Shown: positions 17,587 to 26,553 of the stretch, in pieces
How the letters are laid out: each line of letters begins with the position of its first letter
Numbering within the stretch: position 1 is the first letter of the stretch
From: Streptomyces rubradiris
GTDB lineage: Bacteria; Actinomycetota; Actinomycetes; Streptomycetales; Streptomycetaceae
Length of the DNA: 64,000 bases
Direction of reading: 5' to 3'
Assembly: GCF_016860525.1 (NCBI RefSeq)
Contig: NZ_BNEA01000015.1
Location: 744,001 to 808,000 of the forward strand
The notes under the pieces: generated by a model
What the model saw: only the letters and a program-made list of their open reading frames with translations
What the model was told of the DNA's origin: nothing
The model's database searches: none
Position numbers and translations under genes: made by a program

Positions 17587-18927
17587 GTGAGCAACTGGGC
17601 CGGCCGGAGTGCCGCCGAGATCGCCGCCGCCGTCCGCGAGAAGCGGGTCACACCCCGGGAGGTGGTGGCCGAACATCTCACGCGGATCGAGCGGTCGGAC
17701 GGCCGGGTCGGGGCGTTCCGGAAGGTCCGGGCGCGGGCGGCGCTCGTCGAGGCCGACGAGGTGGCCGCCCGGGCGGAACTGGCCGAACTGCCGCTCGCGG
17801 GCGTGCCGGTGGCGGTCAAGGACAACCTGGCGGTGCGCGGCGAGTCGTGCCGCAACGGCTCCGCCGCCACCCCGGACACCCCGGCCGCCGAGGACCATGT
17901 GACGGTGGCCCGGCTGCGCGCGGCGGGGGCGGTGGTGGTCGGCCTGACGAACGTGCCCGAGCTGTGCGTCTTCGGCACCACGGAGGGCCCGTACGGCATC
18001 GCCCGCAATCCCTGGGATCCGTCCCGCACGGCGGGCGGCTCCTCCGGCGGCAGCGCGGCGGCGGTGGCCGCCGGGCTGGTGCCGCTGGCGCTCGGCAACG
18101 ACGGGATGGGCTCGCTGCGCATCCCGGCCGCGAACTGCGGGCTGGTCACGCTGAAGCCGGGGCACGCGGTGGTGCCGGCCGGGATCGGCCACGGCGACTG
18201 GTTCGGCATGTCGGAGAACGGGCCGCTGGCCACGACGGTGGAGGATCTGCGGCTGATGCTGGGCGTCCTCGCCGACGCGGAGTTCGTACGGCGGGAGGAG
18301 CGGGGCCCGTTGAGGATCGCCGTCGCGCTGCGCAGCCCGCTCGCCGGGGTGCCGGTGAGCCGGCCGTATACGGACGCGGTGCGGCGGGCGGCCGGGGCGC
18401 TGGCCCGGTCCGGGCACCGGGTGCGGCGGGCGGAACCGCCGTACCCGCCCTCCCTCGGGGTGACCGCGCTCCGGCACTGGACGGCAGGGACGGCGATGGA
18501 CGCGGAGGGCCTGGACCCGGCCCGGCTGGCCCGCCGGACCCGGGTGCACGCGGCCGTGGGCCGCCGCTTCACCCGCGCGGTCCGCACCGGGGCCGCCCGG
18601 GACCGGCTGCGCGCCCGGCTGACGCCGTTCTTCACCGAGCACGACATGCTGCTCACCCCGGCCCTGGCCCGCCGCTCCCCGCAGGCCGGGCCGTGGCACG
18701 AGCGCGGCTGGCTGCGCAACGTCCTCGCCAACTCCGCCTGTTCGCCGTTCACTCCGCCGTGGAACCTGACCGGCTGGCCGGCGATGTCCGTGCCGGTCGG
18801 CACCCTGCCCTCGGGCGCCCCCTGCGCCGTACAGCTGGTGGGCCGGCCGGGCACGGAGTCCCTGCTACTGGGCGTGGCCGAGGAGTTGGCGGAGCTGATC
18901 CCCTGGCGGCGGACGGCGGGAGCGTGA
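17587..18927 (+). CDS. Amidase signature family hydrolase
   Basis: A 446-residue protein with the amidase-signature triad: Lys in VPVAVKDN, the cis-Ser and nucleophile Ser in the Gly/Ser-rich block RTAGGSSGGSAAAVAAGLVPLALGN, and RIPAANCGLVTLKPGH after it. GTG at 17587 has GAGGAG five bases upstream. The family cleaves carboxamides of very different kinds (aryl amides, indoleacetamide, peptides), and nothing here fixes the substrate. It stands alone, convergent with the GNAT gene ten bases downstream. Confidence 0.88.
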   Translation: MSNWAGRSAAEIAAAVREKRVTPREVVAEHLTRIERSDGRVGAFRKVRARAALVEADEVAARAELAELPLAGVPVAVKDNLAVRGESCRNGSAATPDTPAAEDHVTVARLRAAGAVVVGLTNVPELCVFGTTEGPYGIARNPWDPSRTAGGSSGGSAAAVAAGLVPLALGNDGMGSLRIPAANCGLVTLKPGHAVVPAGIGHGDWFGMSENGPLATTVEDLRLMLGVLADAEFVRREERGPLRIAVALRSPLAGVPVSRPYTDAVRRAAGALARSGHRVRRAEPPYPPSLGVTALRHWTAGTAMDAEGLDPARLARRTRVHAAVGRRFTRAVRTGAARDRLRARLTPFFTEHDMLLTPALARRSPQAGPWHERGWLRNVLANSACSPFTPPWNLTGWPAMSVPVGTLPSGAPCAVQLVGRPGTESLLLGVAEELAELIPWRRTAGA

Positions 18928-18937
18928 CGAACAGGGC

Positions 18938-19423
18938 CTACTCCAGCGACCGGTACATGATGTGCAGCCCCACCCTGCCGTGCCGCGGGTGCTCGAACGC
19001 CTCCGGGACCGTGCCGAGGATCGTGAAGCCGAGGGACGTCCACAGGGCGACGGCGGGGTTGGTCTCGACCACGGCGTTGAAGACCATCGCGCGGTAGCCG
19101 TGCGTCCGGGCCTCGGCCAGCACGTGGACGGCGAGGGCACGGCCGATGCCGCGGCCGGTGTGGTCGGGGTCGACCATGAAGCCGGCGTTGGCGACGCGGG
19201 CGGCGGGTCCGCCGTAGTTGGGCGTGAGGTAGGCCGACCCGACCACGGCTCCGCCGGCGTCCTCGGCGACGTAGACCCGCTTGGCCGGGCTCATCCACAG
19301 CTCGCGGGCCGCTTCCTCGGTGGTGTGGGGGTCCCAGGCGTAGGTCTCGGCGGCGGCGACGATCCGGTGCCAGAAAGGCCAGATCCGCGGCCAGTCCCCG
19401 GCCGTGGCTTCTCTGATCAGCAT
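18938..19423 (-). CDS. GNAT-family N-acetyltransferase
   Basis: A 161-residue protein starting MLIREATAGDWPRIWPFWH. The acetyl-CoA loop is HTGRGIGRALAVHVLAEA, and FNAVVETNPAVALWTSLGF is the standard GNAT C-terminal block. The form resembles phosphinothricin/amino-acid acetyltransferases, but this subgroup is too broad to name a substrate. The ATG at 19423 removes an N-terminal extension from the open frame that lacks family sequence. Confidence 0.88.
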   Translation of the reverse strand: MLIREATAGDWPRIWPFWHRIVAAAETYAWDPHTTEEAARELWMSPAKRVYVAEDAGGAVVGSAYLTPNYGGPAARVANAGFMVDPDHTGRGIGRALAVHVLAEARTHGYRAMVFNAVVETNPAVALWTSLGFTILGTVPEAFEHPRHGRVGLHIMYRSLE

Positions 19424-19481
19424 GGGCGCGAGTCTGTCACGCCCACACGGACGGCGATCGCGGCGGGCCGGGGCGGGAGGG

Positions 19482-19655
19482 TCAGTCCACGCTCGGCAGG
19501 ATGTGCGGCTCGGCCAGGTCGTCCTCGTAGCCGGCGAGGCGGATCGGGGCGGAGCGGGCCCACACCTCAAGGCTGCCGAGTTCTCCGGGCCTGCGGCGCC
19601 CGCGCTCCGCGCGTTCCTCGGGGCGTTGTTCGCGATTCGTCTTCTCCGGTGTCAC
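19482..19655 (-). CDS. Small conserved-looking hypothetical protein, 57 residues
   Basis: A short gene beginning VTPEKTNREQRPEERAERG and ending LAEPHILPSVD, with VWARSAPIRLAGYEDDL between. AGGAG stands six bases before the GTG at 19655, and the codons keep the GC bias of real genes. It resembles small Streptomyces proteins of unknown function. No domain is recognisable. The N-terminal half is charged and the C-terminal half mixed. It lies 58 bases upstream of the GNAT gene on the same strand and may share its transcript. Confidence 0.6.
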   Translation of the reverse strand: MTPEKTNREQRPEERAERGRRRPGELGSLEVWARSAPIRLAGYEDDLAEPHILPSVD

Positions 19656-20150
19656 CGCGCACTCCTTATGTGTCGGGTCACCCTCGGGGCATACCGGACA
19701 GTCGACGCCATGGCGCCGGGCGCCCGCTCGGGTCTGGTGGGAAAGCCGATTACGGACGCGGTGGCGCCGGTTTCCGCTGCCGGAGCGAACCGTTGTGGAC
19801 CGGCGTGCCCCAGGACGGACGGTGGGTGTGGGTGAGACCCCGTACTGTTGTCCGCCGACTCCCAGATTAACCAAATGAGCGGACATCCGCTCGATAGGGA
19901 ATGCAAACAAGGTGTAACCACTGTGCTTCGCGCGGCCTCCCAATAGCCCCCAATATGGGGCCTTTTCCCACAAGATGCTCACTCGTACGACGTCCGGAAT
20001 CACCCGTACGGCGGATATGAACGAACGCCTCTTCGAAATAAGTTGGGGAACGGTTGACCGACCCGGCGCAGTTCAAGTGTCGTTGGCCGGGCGGCAAACC
20101 GGCCATGGTCTGCTGACGCGGCAACGGCTGTCTCGCGGAAGGACTGACGC
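19656..20150. other. Intergenic region, 495 bases, no gene seen
   Basis: This spacer separates the small minus-strand protein from the plus-strand HD-like gene and should carry both promoters. It is less GC-rich than its surroundings near 19860-20050. The short frames here lack ribosome sites and third-position bias. GGAAGGA at 20136-20142 is the ribosome site of the gene at 20151. No terminator or riboswitch is evident. Confidence 0.6.
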
Positions 20151-20546
20151 ATGGAGCTGCGCAGCGTCGAGGAGCTGATGGATCTGCTGGACGCCGGTCG
20201 GCACCGGCACGCGCTGCGGACCGCCGCGCTGCTGCGCCGCGGCCGCCCCGCCGACAAGGAGCTCCAAGTGGCGGGCCTGGTCAGGGGCATTGGACCGGTG
20301 CTGTGCGCGGGCGACGAGGCGGCCCGGGCCGACAGTGCGGCACAGGCGGTGCGTTCCCTGCTCGGGGAGCGGGTGTCCCGGCTGGTCCGCGCGGACGCGG
20401 ACCCGGCCGACGACGATGTGCTGCGGCTGTGCCAGGCCGAGGAGGAGGCCGGCACGGCCGCCTTCGACGCGGGCGTGCTGGAGGACTGGCGCACCGTGCT
20501 GGAGCTGGTGGCGGCCGGCACGTGCCGGCTCGGCGCGGTCGACTGA
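20151..20546 (+). CDS. Shortened HD-domain relative lacking the HD residues
   Basis: A 131-residue protein starting MELRSVEELMDLLDAG. The block TAALLRRGRPADKELQVAGL resembles small HD-domain hydrolases (PhnZ-like oxygenase/hydrolase group), where it is followed by VHDIG. Here residues 44-48 read VRGIG, so the paired His-Asp metal ligands are lost. The expected central part (further His ligands, usually about 50 residues) is also missing: the sequence passes from LLGERVSRLVRADAD straight to the C-terminal VLEDWRTVLELVAAG. The gene has a good GGAAGGA ribosome site. It is either a decayed copy or a non-catalytic relative. Confidence 0.65.
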   Translation: MELRSVEELMDLLDAGRHRHALRTAALLRRGRPADKELQVAGLVRGIGPVLCAGDEAARADSAAQAVRSLLGERVSRLVRADADPADDDVLRLCQAEEEAGTAAFDAGVLEDWRTVLELVAAGTCRLGAVD

Positions 20547-20582
20547 GACACGGCCGGCCGATCCACGGCGCCCGCCGGGCCG

Positions 20583-20668
20583 CGGTCGCGCCCGGGCGCG
20601 GTGGACCGGGGTCGCTCCCGGGCGCGGTGGACCGGGGTCGCTCCCGGGCGTGGTGGACCGGGGCGCGC
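20583..20668. repeat. Tandem repeat, 26-bp unit, about three copies
   Basis: Copies of GGGTCGCTCCCGGGCG followed by a GGTGGACCG-type tail recur every 26 bases with single-base changes. The array lies between the HD-like gene and the convergent SDR gene. Its GC-rich palindromic content (CCCGGGCG) could fold as a weak terminator, but there is no single clean hairpin. Confidence 0.7.
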
Positions 20669-20691
20669 CCCGGCCAACACCCGCCCGCCGC

Positions 20692-22185
20692 TCACCACTT
20701 GCCGGGCGCGTAGTCCTTCAGGAAGACGCCGTACAGGTCCTCGCCCGCCTCGCCGCGCACGACCGGGTCGTAGACGCGGGCGGCGCCGTCGACCAGGTCG
20801 AGCGGGGCGTGGAAGCCGGCCTCGGCGAGACGCAGCTTGTCGTAGTGGGGGCGCTCGTCGGTGATCCAGCCGGTGTCGACCGAGGTCATCAGGATCCGGT
20901 CGGACTCGAACATCTCCTGGGCGCTGGTCCGCGTCACCATGTTCATCGCGGCCTTGGCGGCGTTGGTGTTCGGGTGGCCCGCGCCCTTGTAGCCACGGCT
21001 GAAGACGCCCTCCATGGCCGAGACGTTCACGATGTACGCCCGTCCGCTCGCCGCCTTGCGCGCGGCCTCGGCCATGGCCGGGCGGAGCTTGCTGATCAGG
21101 ATGAACGGCGCGGTGTAGTTGCAGAGCTGGGTCTCCAGCAGCTCCACCGGGGAGATCTGGTCGATGGTCTGCACCCAGGTGTTGGTGTCGACGACGTCCG
21201 GGAGCAGACCGCCCGCGTCGATGGCGGTGCCGTCGAGGTGTCGGGCGACGCTGGCGTTGCCCGCGACCAGGGCGAGGTCGGCTACCTTCTGCGCGTCCAG
21301 CCCGCTGGTGCCGACGGGCAGCGCGGCCAGGCCGTCGACCGCGCCGGAGTTGAAGGCGCCGATGACGTGGTGGGCGGGCAGTTCGCCGGCGGGCAGCGGG
21401 GCGCTCTCGCCATCGACCAGGGCGGCGTAGGCGGAGGGCAGGCGGCGCACGGTCTGCGTGGCGTTGTTGATCAGGATGTCCAGCGGGCCGGCCTCGGCGA
21501 CCCGGTCGGCCAGTGCGACGGCCTGGGCCGGGTCGCGCAGGTCGATGCCGACGACCTCCAGCCGGTGCAGCCAGTCCGCCGAGTCCTCCATCGCCTTGAA
21601 ACGGCGGATGGCGTCCTTCGGGAACCGGGTCGTGACGGTCGTGTGCGCGCCGTCGCGCAGCAGCCGCAGCGCGATGTACATGCCGATCTTGGCCCGGCCG
21701 CCGGTGAGCAGGGCGCGCTTGCCGGTGAGGTCGGCACGGGCGTCCCGCTTGGCGCGGTTGACGGTGGCGCAGTCGGGACAGAGCTGGTGGTAGAAGTAGT
21801 CGACTTCCACGTACCGCGTCTTGCAGGTGTAGCAGGAGCGCGGGCGCTGGAGTATCCCCGCGATCCTGCCCTCCTCGACCTTGGAGGACGGCAGGATGCC
21901 CTCGGTCTCGTCGTCGATGCGCTCGGCCGAGCCGGTGGCGGTGGCCTCGGTGACGGCGCGGTCGTGGGCGGTCTTGGCGGCCCGGCGCTCCTGGCGGCGG
22001 CGCTGCTTGACCGTGCGGTAGATGTGCGAGGTGGCCCGGCGCACCTTGATCGCGTCGGGGTGGTCGACGTCGAGCCGGTCCAGTTCCTCCAGCACGCTCA
22101 GGCAGACGGCGAGCCGCTCGGGGTCGATACCGGGCCCGTAGACCATCTCGTCCATGGACGCCGAACCGTCCTCTGTCACCGTCAT
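20692..22185 (-). CDS. SDR-family protein with N-terminal zinc ribbon
   Basis: A 497-residue protein. Residues 1-130 form a charged helical region and a zinc-ribbon-like pair, CYTCK and CPDC, about 20 residues apart. The SDR domain follows: TGKRALLTGGRAKIGMYIAL (a variant glycine motif), DILINNATQTV, IVNVSAMEGVF and the active-site region KGAGHPNTNAAKAAMN, where a Tyr is followed by an Asn-rich stretch, not the classical YxxxK. The altered motif suggests an atypical SDR. Such long SDRs with Cys pairs recur in Streptomyces, and their substrate is not known to me. The ATG at 22185 is used as read; an internal Met near residue 11 is possible. Confidence 0.8.
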   Translation of the reverse strand: MTVTEDGSASMDEMVYGPGIDPERLAVCLSVLEELDRLDVDHPDAIKVRRATSHIYRTVKQRRRQERRAAKTAHDRAVTEATATGSAERIDDETEGILPSSKVEEGRIAGILQRPRSCYTCKTRYVEVDYFYHQLCPDCATVNRAKRDARADLTGKRALLTGGRAKIGMYIALRLLRDGAHTTVTTRFPKDAIRRFKAMEDSADWLHRLEVVGIDLRDPAQAVALADRVAEAGPLDILINNATQTVRRLPSAYAALVDGESAPLPAGELPAHHVIGAFNSGAVDGLAALPVGTSGLDAQKVADLALVAGNASVARHLDGTAIDAGGLLPDVVDTNTWVQTIDQISPVELLETQLCNYTAPFILISKLRPAMAEAARKAASGRAYIVNVSAMEGVFSRGYKGAGHPNTNAAKAAMNMVTRTSAQEMFESDRILMTSVDTGWITDERPHYDKLRLAEAGFHAPLDLVDGAARVYDPVVRGEAGEDLYGVFLKDYAPGKW

Positions 22186-22436
22186 CGCGCTGCCGTTCCC
22201 CTGGTCACCCGAGCGGCGCTCCGACTCGCGTCCGCTTTCGAACAGCGAATTTTACGGAGCGCCGGGCCGGTGGGCCAAACCGCCGCCGATTCCGGTGCCC
22301 GCGGACCACCGGCGTCCCGCTCCGCCGCCGGGTCCGCCCGCACCCGTCGCGGAGCCGCGCGGAGGACACGGCCGGCACCCCAGGGCCGCCCGAGGCCGCT
22401 CCCGCCAAGGGCCGCGAGCCGGCCCCGGGACCGGTC

Positions 22437-22690
22437 CCCGCCAAGCGGTACGCGCCCGATCCCGGGGCCGGCCCCCGCCAAGCATTACGCGCCCGCCCCC
22501 GAGACCGGCCCCCCGACGAACCAGGACAGCCAGCCCCCGAGCCGCCCCCGCCAGGCGGCGCGCCTGAGCCGATCCCCGCACAGGGGTACACGCCGAACCC
22601 CGAGACCGAACCCCCGACAAACCGGGACAGCCAGCCCCTTCAGCCGCCCCCGCCAAGCGGCACGCGCGGGCCGGCCCCCGCCAAGCGGTG
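22437..22690. repeat. Degenerate GC-rich repeat array in a 540-base gene-free stretch
   Basis: The element CCCCCGCCAAGCGG, with small changes, occurs five times (about 22437, 22472, 22544, 22646 and 22675). A longer block beginning CCCCGAGACCG and containing GGACAGCCAGCCCC occurs twice, about 101 bases apart (22497 and 22598). The whole gap 22186-22724, upstream of the SDR gene and downstream of the acyltransferase gene, shows no credible gene. Short open frames here lack ribosome sites and family sequence. Confidence 0.65.
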
Positions 22691-22724
22691 CGCGTCGGGA
22701 CCGGAGGCCGCCGGGGGCCGGTGC

Positions 22725-24056
22725 TCAGCGGTCGCAGACCGACAGCAGGGTCGCCACCTCCGCCGACACCGCCCGCGCGAGCCGCTCCAGGTCCGGTACG
22801 GCCCGCGCGTCGGCGACCAGCCCGTAGTGCACGCGCCCGCGGTACGTGGAGATCGCGACCGCGAGGGCCTGGCCGGGGGCGAGCGGGGCCAGCGGATACA
22901 CCTCGGTCAGCTCCTGGCCGCCGAGCCGGAGCCCGAAGCCGGGCAGCGGCACGCTGGTGACCAGGATGTCGAACCACAGCCGGGCCGCCTGGCCGACCAG
23001 CGGCCCGCCGAGCCGGTGGGCGAGGGCCGGGACGTGGTCGGCGAGCAGGGCCACCGCGCCGGCGCCCCGGTCGGGCCCCGCGTCCTTGTTGCGGACCATC
23101 GCGGTGCGCACGGTGCGCAGCCGGCCGAGCGGGTCGCTCTCGTGCACCGGGAGCCGTATCAGATAACCGGAGAGCCGGTTGCCCTGCGGCTGGGCGGCGT
23201 GCGGCCGGCGCCGGGACACCGGGATCAGGGCGCGGGGCGCCACGCCCTCGCTGCCGTCGCCGCGCTCGTCCAGCCAGCGGCGCAGGGCACCGGCGACGAC
23301 GGCGATGAGGACGTCGTTGACCGTGCCTCCGGCGCTCTTGCGCACCCGGTGCACCTCGTCGATGTCGAGGACGACCCCGGCGACGCGGCGGGTGCCGCTG
23401 GGCTCGGCGGTGAGCGCGGCGCACGGGCGCATGCCGAGGGTGGACCGGGCCAGCGAGGCGCCGATGTCCAGCGCCCGGCCCATGTCGGTGAGCACCCCCC
23501 GGACCAGCCCGGGGACCCGCGCGGGCAGCCGGCGCGCGTCGGGCAGCGGGCCGCGCGGCGGCTCGACGACGCGGGGCGCGCGCTCGGGCAGGCCGACGGG
23601 GTCCAGGATGCCGGCGGCGAGCTTCAGGGCGCGCAACCCGTCGGCGAGGGCGTGGTGGAACTTGAAGAGCACCGCGAAGGAGACCCCGTCGGCGCCGGGC
23701 AGCACATGCGCCTCCCACGGTGGCCGGCCGCGCTCCAGCGGGCGCTGCATCAGCCGGCCGGCGGCCGCGTGGAAGTCGTCGGCGGGGGCGTGCAGCCGGA
23801 CGTGGTCGAGGGGGTCGAAGCGCGGGTCGGTCTCGCGGGCGGCGCCGCCGAAGGCGAGCGGCTGCCACAGGTCGCGGATGCGCAGGCGCAGCCCGGGGAC
23901 GGCGGCGGCGCGGGCGGCGAGCAGGTCGGCGGCGTGCGCCCCGGCGGTCGGCGAGTGCGCGCCGAAGATCCCGAGCGCGCCGAGGTGCATCGGGTGCCGG
24001 TCGGTCTCCATGTTCCAGAAGGCCAGGTCCAAAGGAGCGAGCAGGTCGGAAGTCAC
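22725..24056 (-). CDS. Wax ester synthase/diacylglycerol acyltransferase family protein
   Basis: A 443-residue acyltransferase of the bacterial WS/DGAT family. It begins VTSDLLAPLDLAFWNMET and has PMHLGALGIF. The catalytic motif is HHALADG (HHxxxDG) near residue 145. Further blocks are VNDVLIAVVAGALRRWL and the C-terminal FDILVTSVPLPG. These enzymes esterify fatty acyl-CoA to diacylglycerol or fatty alcohols and are membrane-associated. The GTG has GAGG upstream. It lies 23 bases after the GH92 stop on the same strand, so the two may be cotranscribed, though no functional link is obvious. Confidence 0.9.
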   Translation of the reverse strand: MTSDLLAPLDLAFWNMETDRHPMHLGALGIFGAHSPTAGAHAADLLAARAAAVPGLRLRIRDLWQPLAFGGAARETDPRFDPLDHVRLHAPADDFHAAAGRLMQRPLERGRPPWEAHVLPGADGVSFAVLFKFHHALADGLRALKLAAGILDPVGLPERAPRVVEPPRGPLPDARRLPARVPGLVRGVLTDMGRALDIGASLARSTLGMRPCAALTAEPSGTRRVAGVVLDIDEVHRVRKSAGGTVNDVLIAVVAGALRRWLDERGDGSEGVAPRALIPVSRRRPHAAQPQGNRLSGYLIRLPVHESDPLGRLRTVRTAMVRNKDAGPDRGAGAVALLADHVPALAHRLGGPLVGQAARLWFDILVTSVPLPGFGLRLGGQELTEVYPLAPLAPGQALAVAISTYRGRVHYGLVADARAVPDLERLARAVSAEVATLLSVCDR

Positions 24057-24079
24057 GGGCTTGCCTCACGCGTCGGCGG

Positions 24080-26401
24080 TCATTTCAGGACGGGCGGCGC
24101 CGCTTCGGGTGCGGTGCCCCACGCCGACGGGCGCGGGCCGACCGTGAAGGCGAGGGAGCGCAGGGAGCGCAGCGCGCCCGTCGTCAGATAGGTCCGGTCG
24201 TGCGGGGTGCCGTCGGCGCGTACCGCCTGGACGTAGCGATCGGTGGCCGAGGTGCCGGGCGCCGTCACGGTCAGCCGGCCGCTCGGCCAGTGACGGCGGT
24301 CCAGGGCCAGGTCGACCCGGTCGAACACGGGGGTGGTCAGGCCCCAGGTTCCGTAGCCGGGCTGGACCGGGAAGAGCCCGATGGCCGACAGCACGTGCCA
24401 GGCGGACATGGTGCCCAGGTCGTCGTTGCCGGTGAGGCCCTCGGGGCTGTCGGTGAACAGGGTCAGCGCCGCGTGCACCACGTCCGTCGTCTTCCAGGGC
24501 CGGCCGGTGGAGAGGTAGGTGTAGGGCGCGATGAGGTCCGGCTCGTTCATCGGGTTGTAGACCGCGGCGTTGTAGTAGGCGTACGGGTCGCCGTGCACCC
24601 ACACCTCGCGCGCGGTCCTCTCCGGGTCGGCGAGCAGCCGGTCGTAGGCGAAGAAGGCGTCGAGGCGGGCGTCGGCCGCGCCCCTGCCGCCGATCAGCCC
24701 GACCAGGCCGGGCACGTCCTGCGGGACGAGCCACTGGTACTGCCAGGCCGTGCCCTCGTGGAAGCCGCTGCCGCGGGCCGGGTCGGCCGGGCCGGCGAAG
24801 GCGCCGGAGGCGTCCCGGGCGCGGAAGAAGCCGGTGGCAGGGTCGAAGATGTTGCGGTAGTTGCGCGAACGGGCGGCGTAGCGGGCGGCGTCCTCGTGGT
24901 GCCCGAGGCCGCGGGCCATCTGCGCCAGCATGGCGTCGGCGAGCGCGTACTCCAGGGTGACCGAGGCGCCGTAGTGGAAGTCGGAGTCGCCCATCTTGGC
25001 GTACGGGCGGTCCTTGACCCAGGGCGCGAAGCCGCGCGCGATGTACTCGGCGTTGGCCTCCCGGCCGACGCCCGGGTGGGCGGCGGGCGGCACGCCGTCG
25101 GCGTTCTCGCGCAGCGCCCGGTAGGCCCGCTCCTCGAAGCCCTTCAGCAGGCCCGAGTGGTAGGCGGTGGTCAGGAAGGGGGTGACCGGGTCGCCGGTCA
25201 TGATGTTGGTCTCGACCGGGCCGTAGCCCCACTTGGGCAGCCAGCCGCCGTCCTCGGCGACCGCGACCACCGACCGGGCCATGTCCCGGGCCTCGCGCGG
25301 CGCGAGCAGGGCGAGCAGCTGGGCCTGGGTGCGGTAGGTGTCCCACAGCGACCAGTTCTGGTAGTAGGTGAACCCCCGGGCGCGGTGGACGCGGCGGTCC
25401 CAGCCGAAGTAGCGGCCGTCGGCGTCGCCGCCGATGTTGGGCGCCAGGTACGACCGGTAGAGCGAGGAGTAGAAGGTCCGGCGCAGCGCGGGCGTGCCGC
25501 CCCGCACCCGGACGGCGGTCAGCCGCCCCTCCCACTCCTCGCGGGCCCGGCGGCGCACGGTGTCGAAGGAGCGGCCGCCCTCGGCGCGCAGGTTGGTCGC
25601 GGCGCCGCGCGCGTCCACGTACGACAGCGCGGTGGTCGCCTCGACCACGCGGTCGCCGGTGGTGTCGAAGCGGACGTAGGCGCCGTCGGCTCCGGTGCGG
25701 GCGCCGGGGGTGACGGTGCGGCCGTCCCAGGTGCCGTAGGCGGTGAAGGGCCGGCTGAAGCGGGTGATCGTGTGGACGGTGTAGGGGCCGGTGTCCCGGC
25801 AGAAGCCGTGGCCGGTGATCTCGGTGCGCACGGTGCGGTCGTCAAGGATCTCCACCGCGCTGCGCACCGGCTTGTGCAGCGCCTGGGCCGCGTTCAGCAG
25901 GATGTTGGCCTTGCCGGTGGCCGGGAAGGTGTAGCGCTGCACGCCGGTACGGGCGGTGGCGGTCAGCTCGGCGCTGATGCCGGAGGCGAGGCCGACCCGG
26001 TAGTAGCCGGGGCTCGCCTCCTCGTCGTCGTGCGAGAAGGCCGCCGCGTACCGGGCGTAGTCCGTCTGGGTGACGTCGCCGGTGGTGGGCAGCACGGGGA
26101 GGTCGCCGCCGATGCGGCAGCCGACCCCCGAGAGGTGGACCAGGGAGAAGCCGCGGATACGGTTCTGCGCGTAGTCGTAGCCGGTGGTGTGCCCGGTGTC
26201 CGGGGAGAGCTGCACCATGCCGAAGGGCACGGCCGCGCCGGGGAAGGTGTTGCCCTCGTTCCGGCTGCCGATGAACGGGTTGACCAGCTCGGTGAGGCGG
26301 TCGCCGGGCGGCTCCCCGGCCCGTGCGGCGGGGGTGGCGATCAGCGCCGAGGCTGCCATCACCCCGGCCATGCACCAGCGCGTGCGCCGGGTCCCTCTCA
26401 T
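24080..26401 (-). CDS. Secreted GH92 alpha-mannosidase
   Basis: A 773-residue enzyme. I chose ATG at 26401 because GGAGG stands eight bases upstream and a Sec signal peptide follows (MRGTRRTRWCMAGVMAASAL then ATPAARA). The upstream open frame would hide this signal. Family blocks are VNPFIGSRNEGNTFPGA, PFGMVQLSPDT, GFSLVHLSGVGC, YQNWSLWDTYRTQAQ and, near the end, GNDDLGTMSAWHVLSAIGLF, the most conserved GH92 segment. GH92 enzymes are calcium-dependent alpha-mannosidases, mostly acting on the alpha-1,2 branches of high-mannose N-glycans. It fits as an extracellular trimming partner of the GH85/GH38 locus 8 kb away. Confidence 0.93.
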   Translation of the reverse strand: MRGTRRTRWCMAGVMAASALIATPAARAGEPPGDRLTELVNPFIGSRNEGNTFPGAAVPFGMVQLSPDTGHTTGYDYAQNRIRGFSLVHLSGVGCRIGGDLPVLPTTGDVTQTDYARYAAAFSHDDEEASPGYYRVGLASGISAELTATARTGVQRYTFPATGKANILLNAAQALHKPVRSAVEILDDRTVRTEITGHGFCRDTGPYTVHTITRFSRPFTAYGTWDGRTVTPGARTGADGAYVRFDTTGDRVVEATTALSYVDARGAATNLRAEGGRSFDTVRRRAREEWEGRLTAVRVRGGTPALRRTFYSSLYRSYLAPNIGGDADGRYFGWDRRVHRARGFTYYQNWSLWDTYRTQAQLLALLAPREARDMARSVVAVAEDGGWLPKWGYGPVETNIMTGDPVTPFLTTAYHSGLLKGFEERAYRALRENADGVPPAAHPGVGREANAEYIARGFAPWVKDRPYAKMGDSDFHYGASVTLEYALADAMLAQMARGLGHHEDAARYAARSRNYRNIFDPATGFFRARDASGAFAGPADPARGSGFHEGTAWQYQWLVPQDVPGLVGLIGGRGAADARLDAFFAYDRLLADPERTAREVWVHGDPYAYYNAAVYNPMNEPDLIAPYTYLSTGRPWKTTDVVHAALTLFTDSPEGLTGNDDLGTMSAWHVLSAIGLFPVQPGYGTWGLTTPVFDRVDLALDRRHWPSGRLTVTAPGTSATDRYVQAVRADGTPHDRTYLTTGALRSLRSLAFTVGPRPSAWGTAPEAAPPVLK

Positions 26402-26553
26402 ATCGGTGACCTCCGCGGGTTGGACATCGTTGCCTGCATCCTGAAGGCCGCGAGGCACGAACCCGGGCATTCAGGGTGATTGGCGTGCGACGCGTCGCAC
26501 CGAGGGGGCTCTCGTCGAGGGCGGAACGCCGGGTAGGGGGTGCGGGAGAGCGG

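Noticed and set aside
20290..22827. Plus-strand open frame of 845 codons across the SDR gene
   Set aside because: It is antisense to the SDR gene, which has clear motifs; the plus frame has none and no ribosome site.
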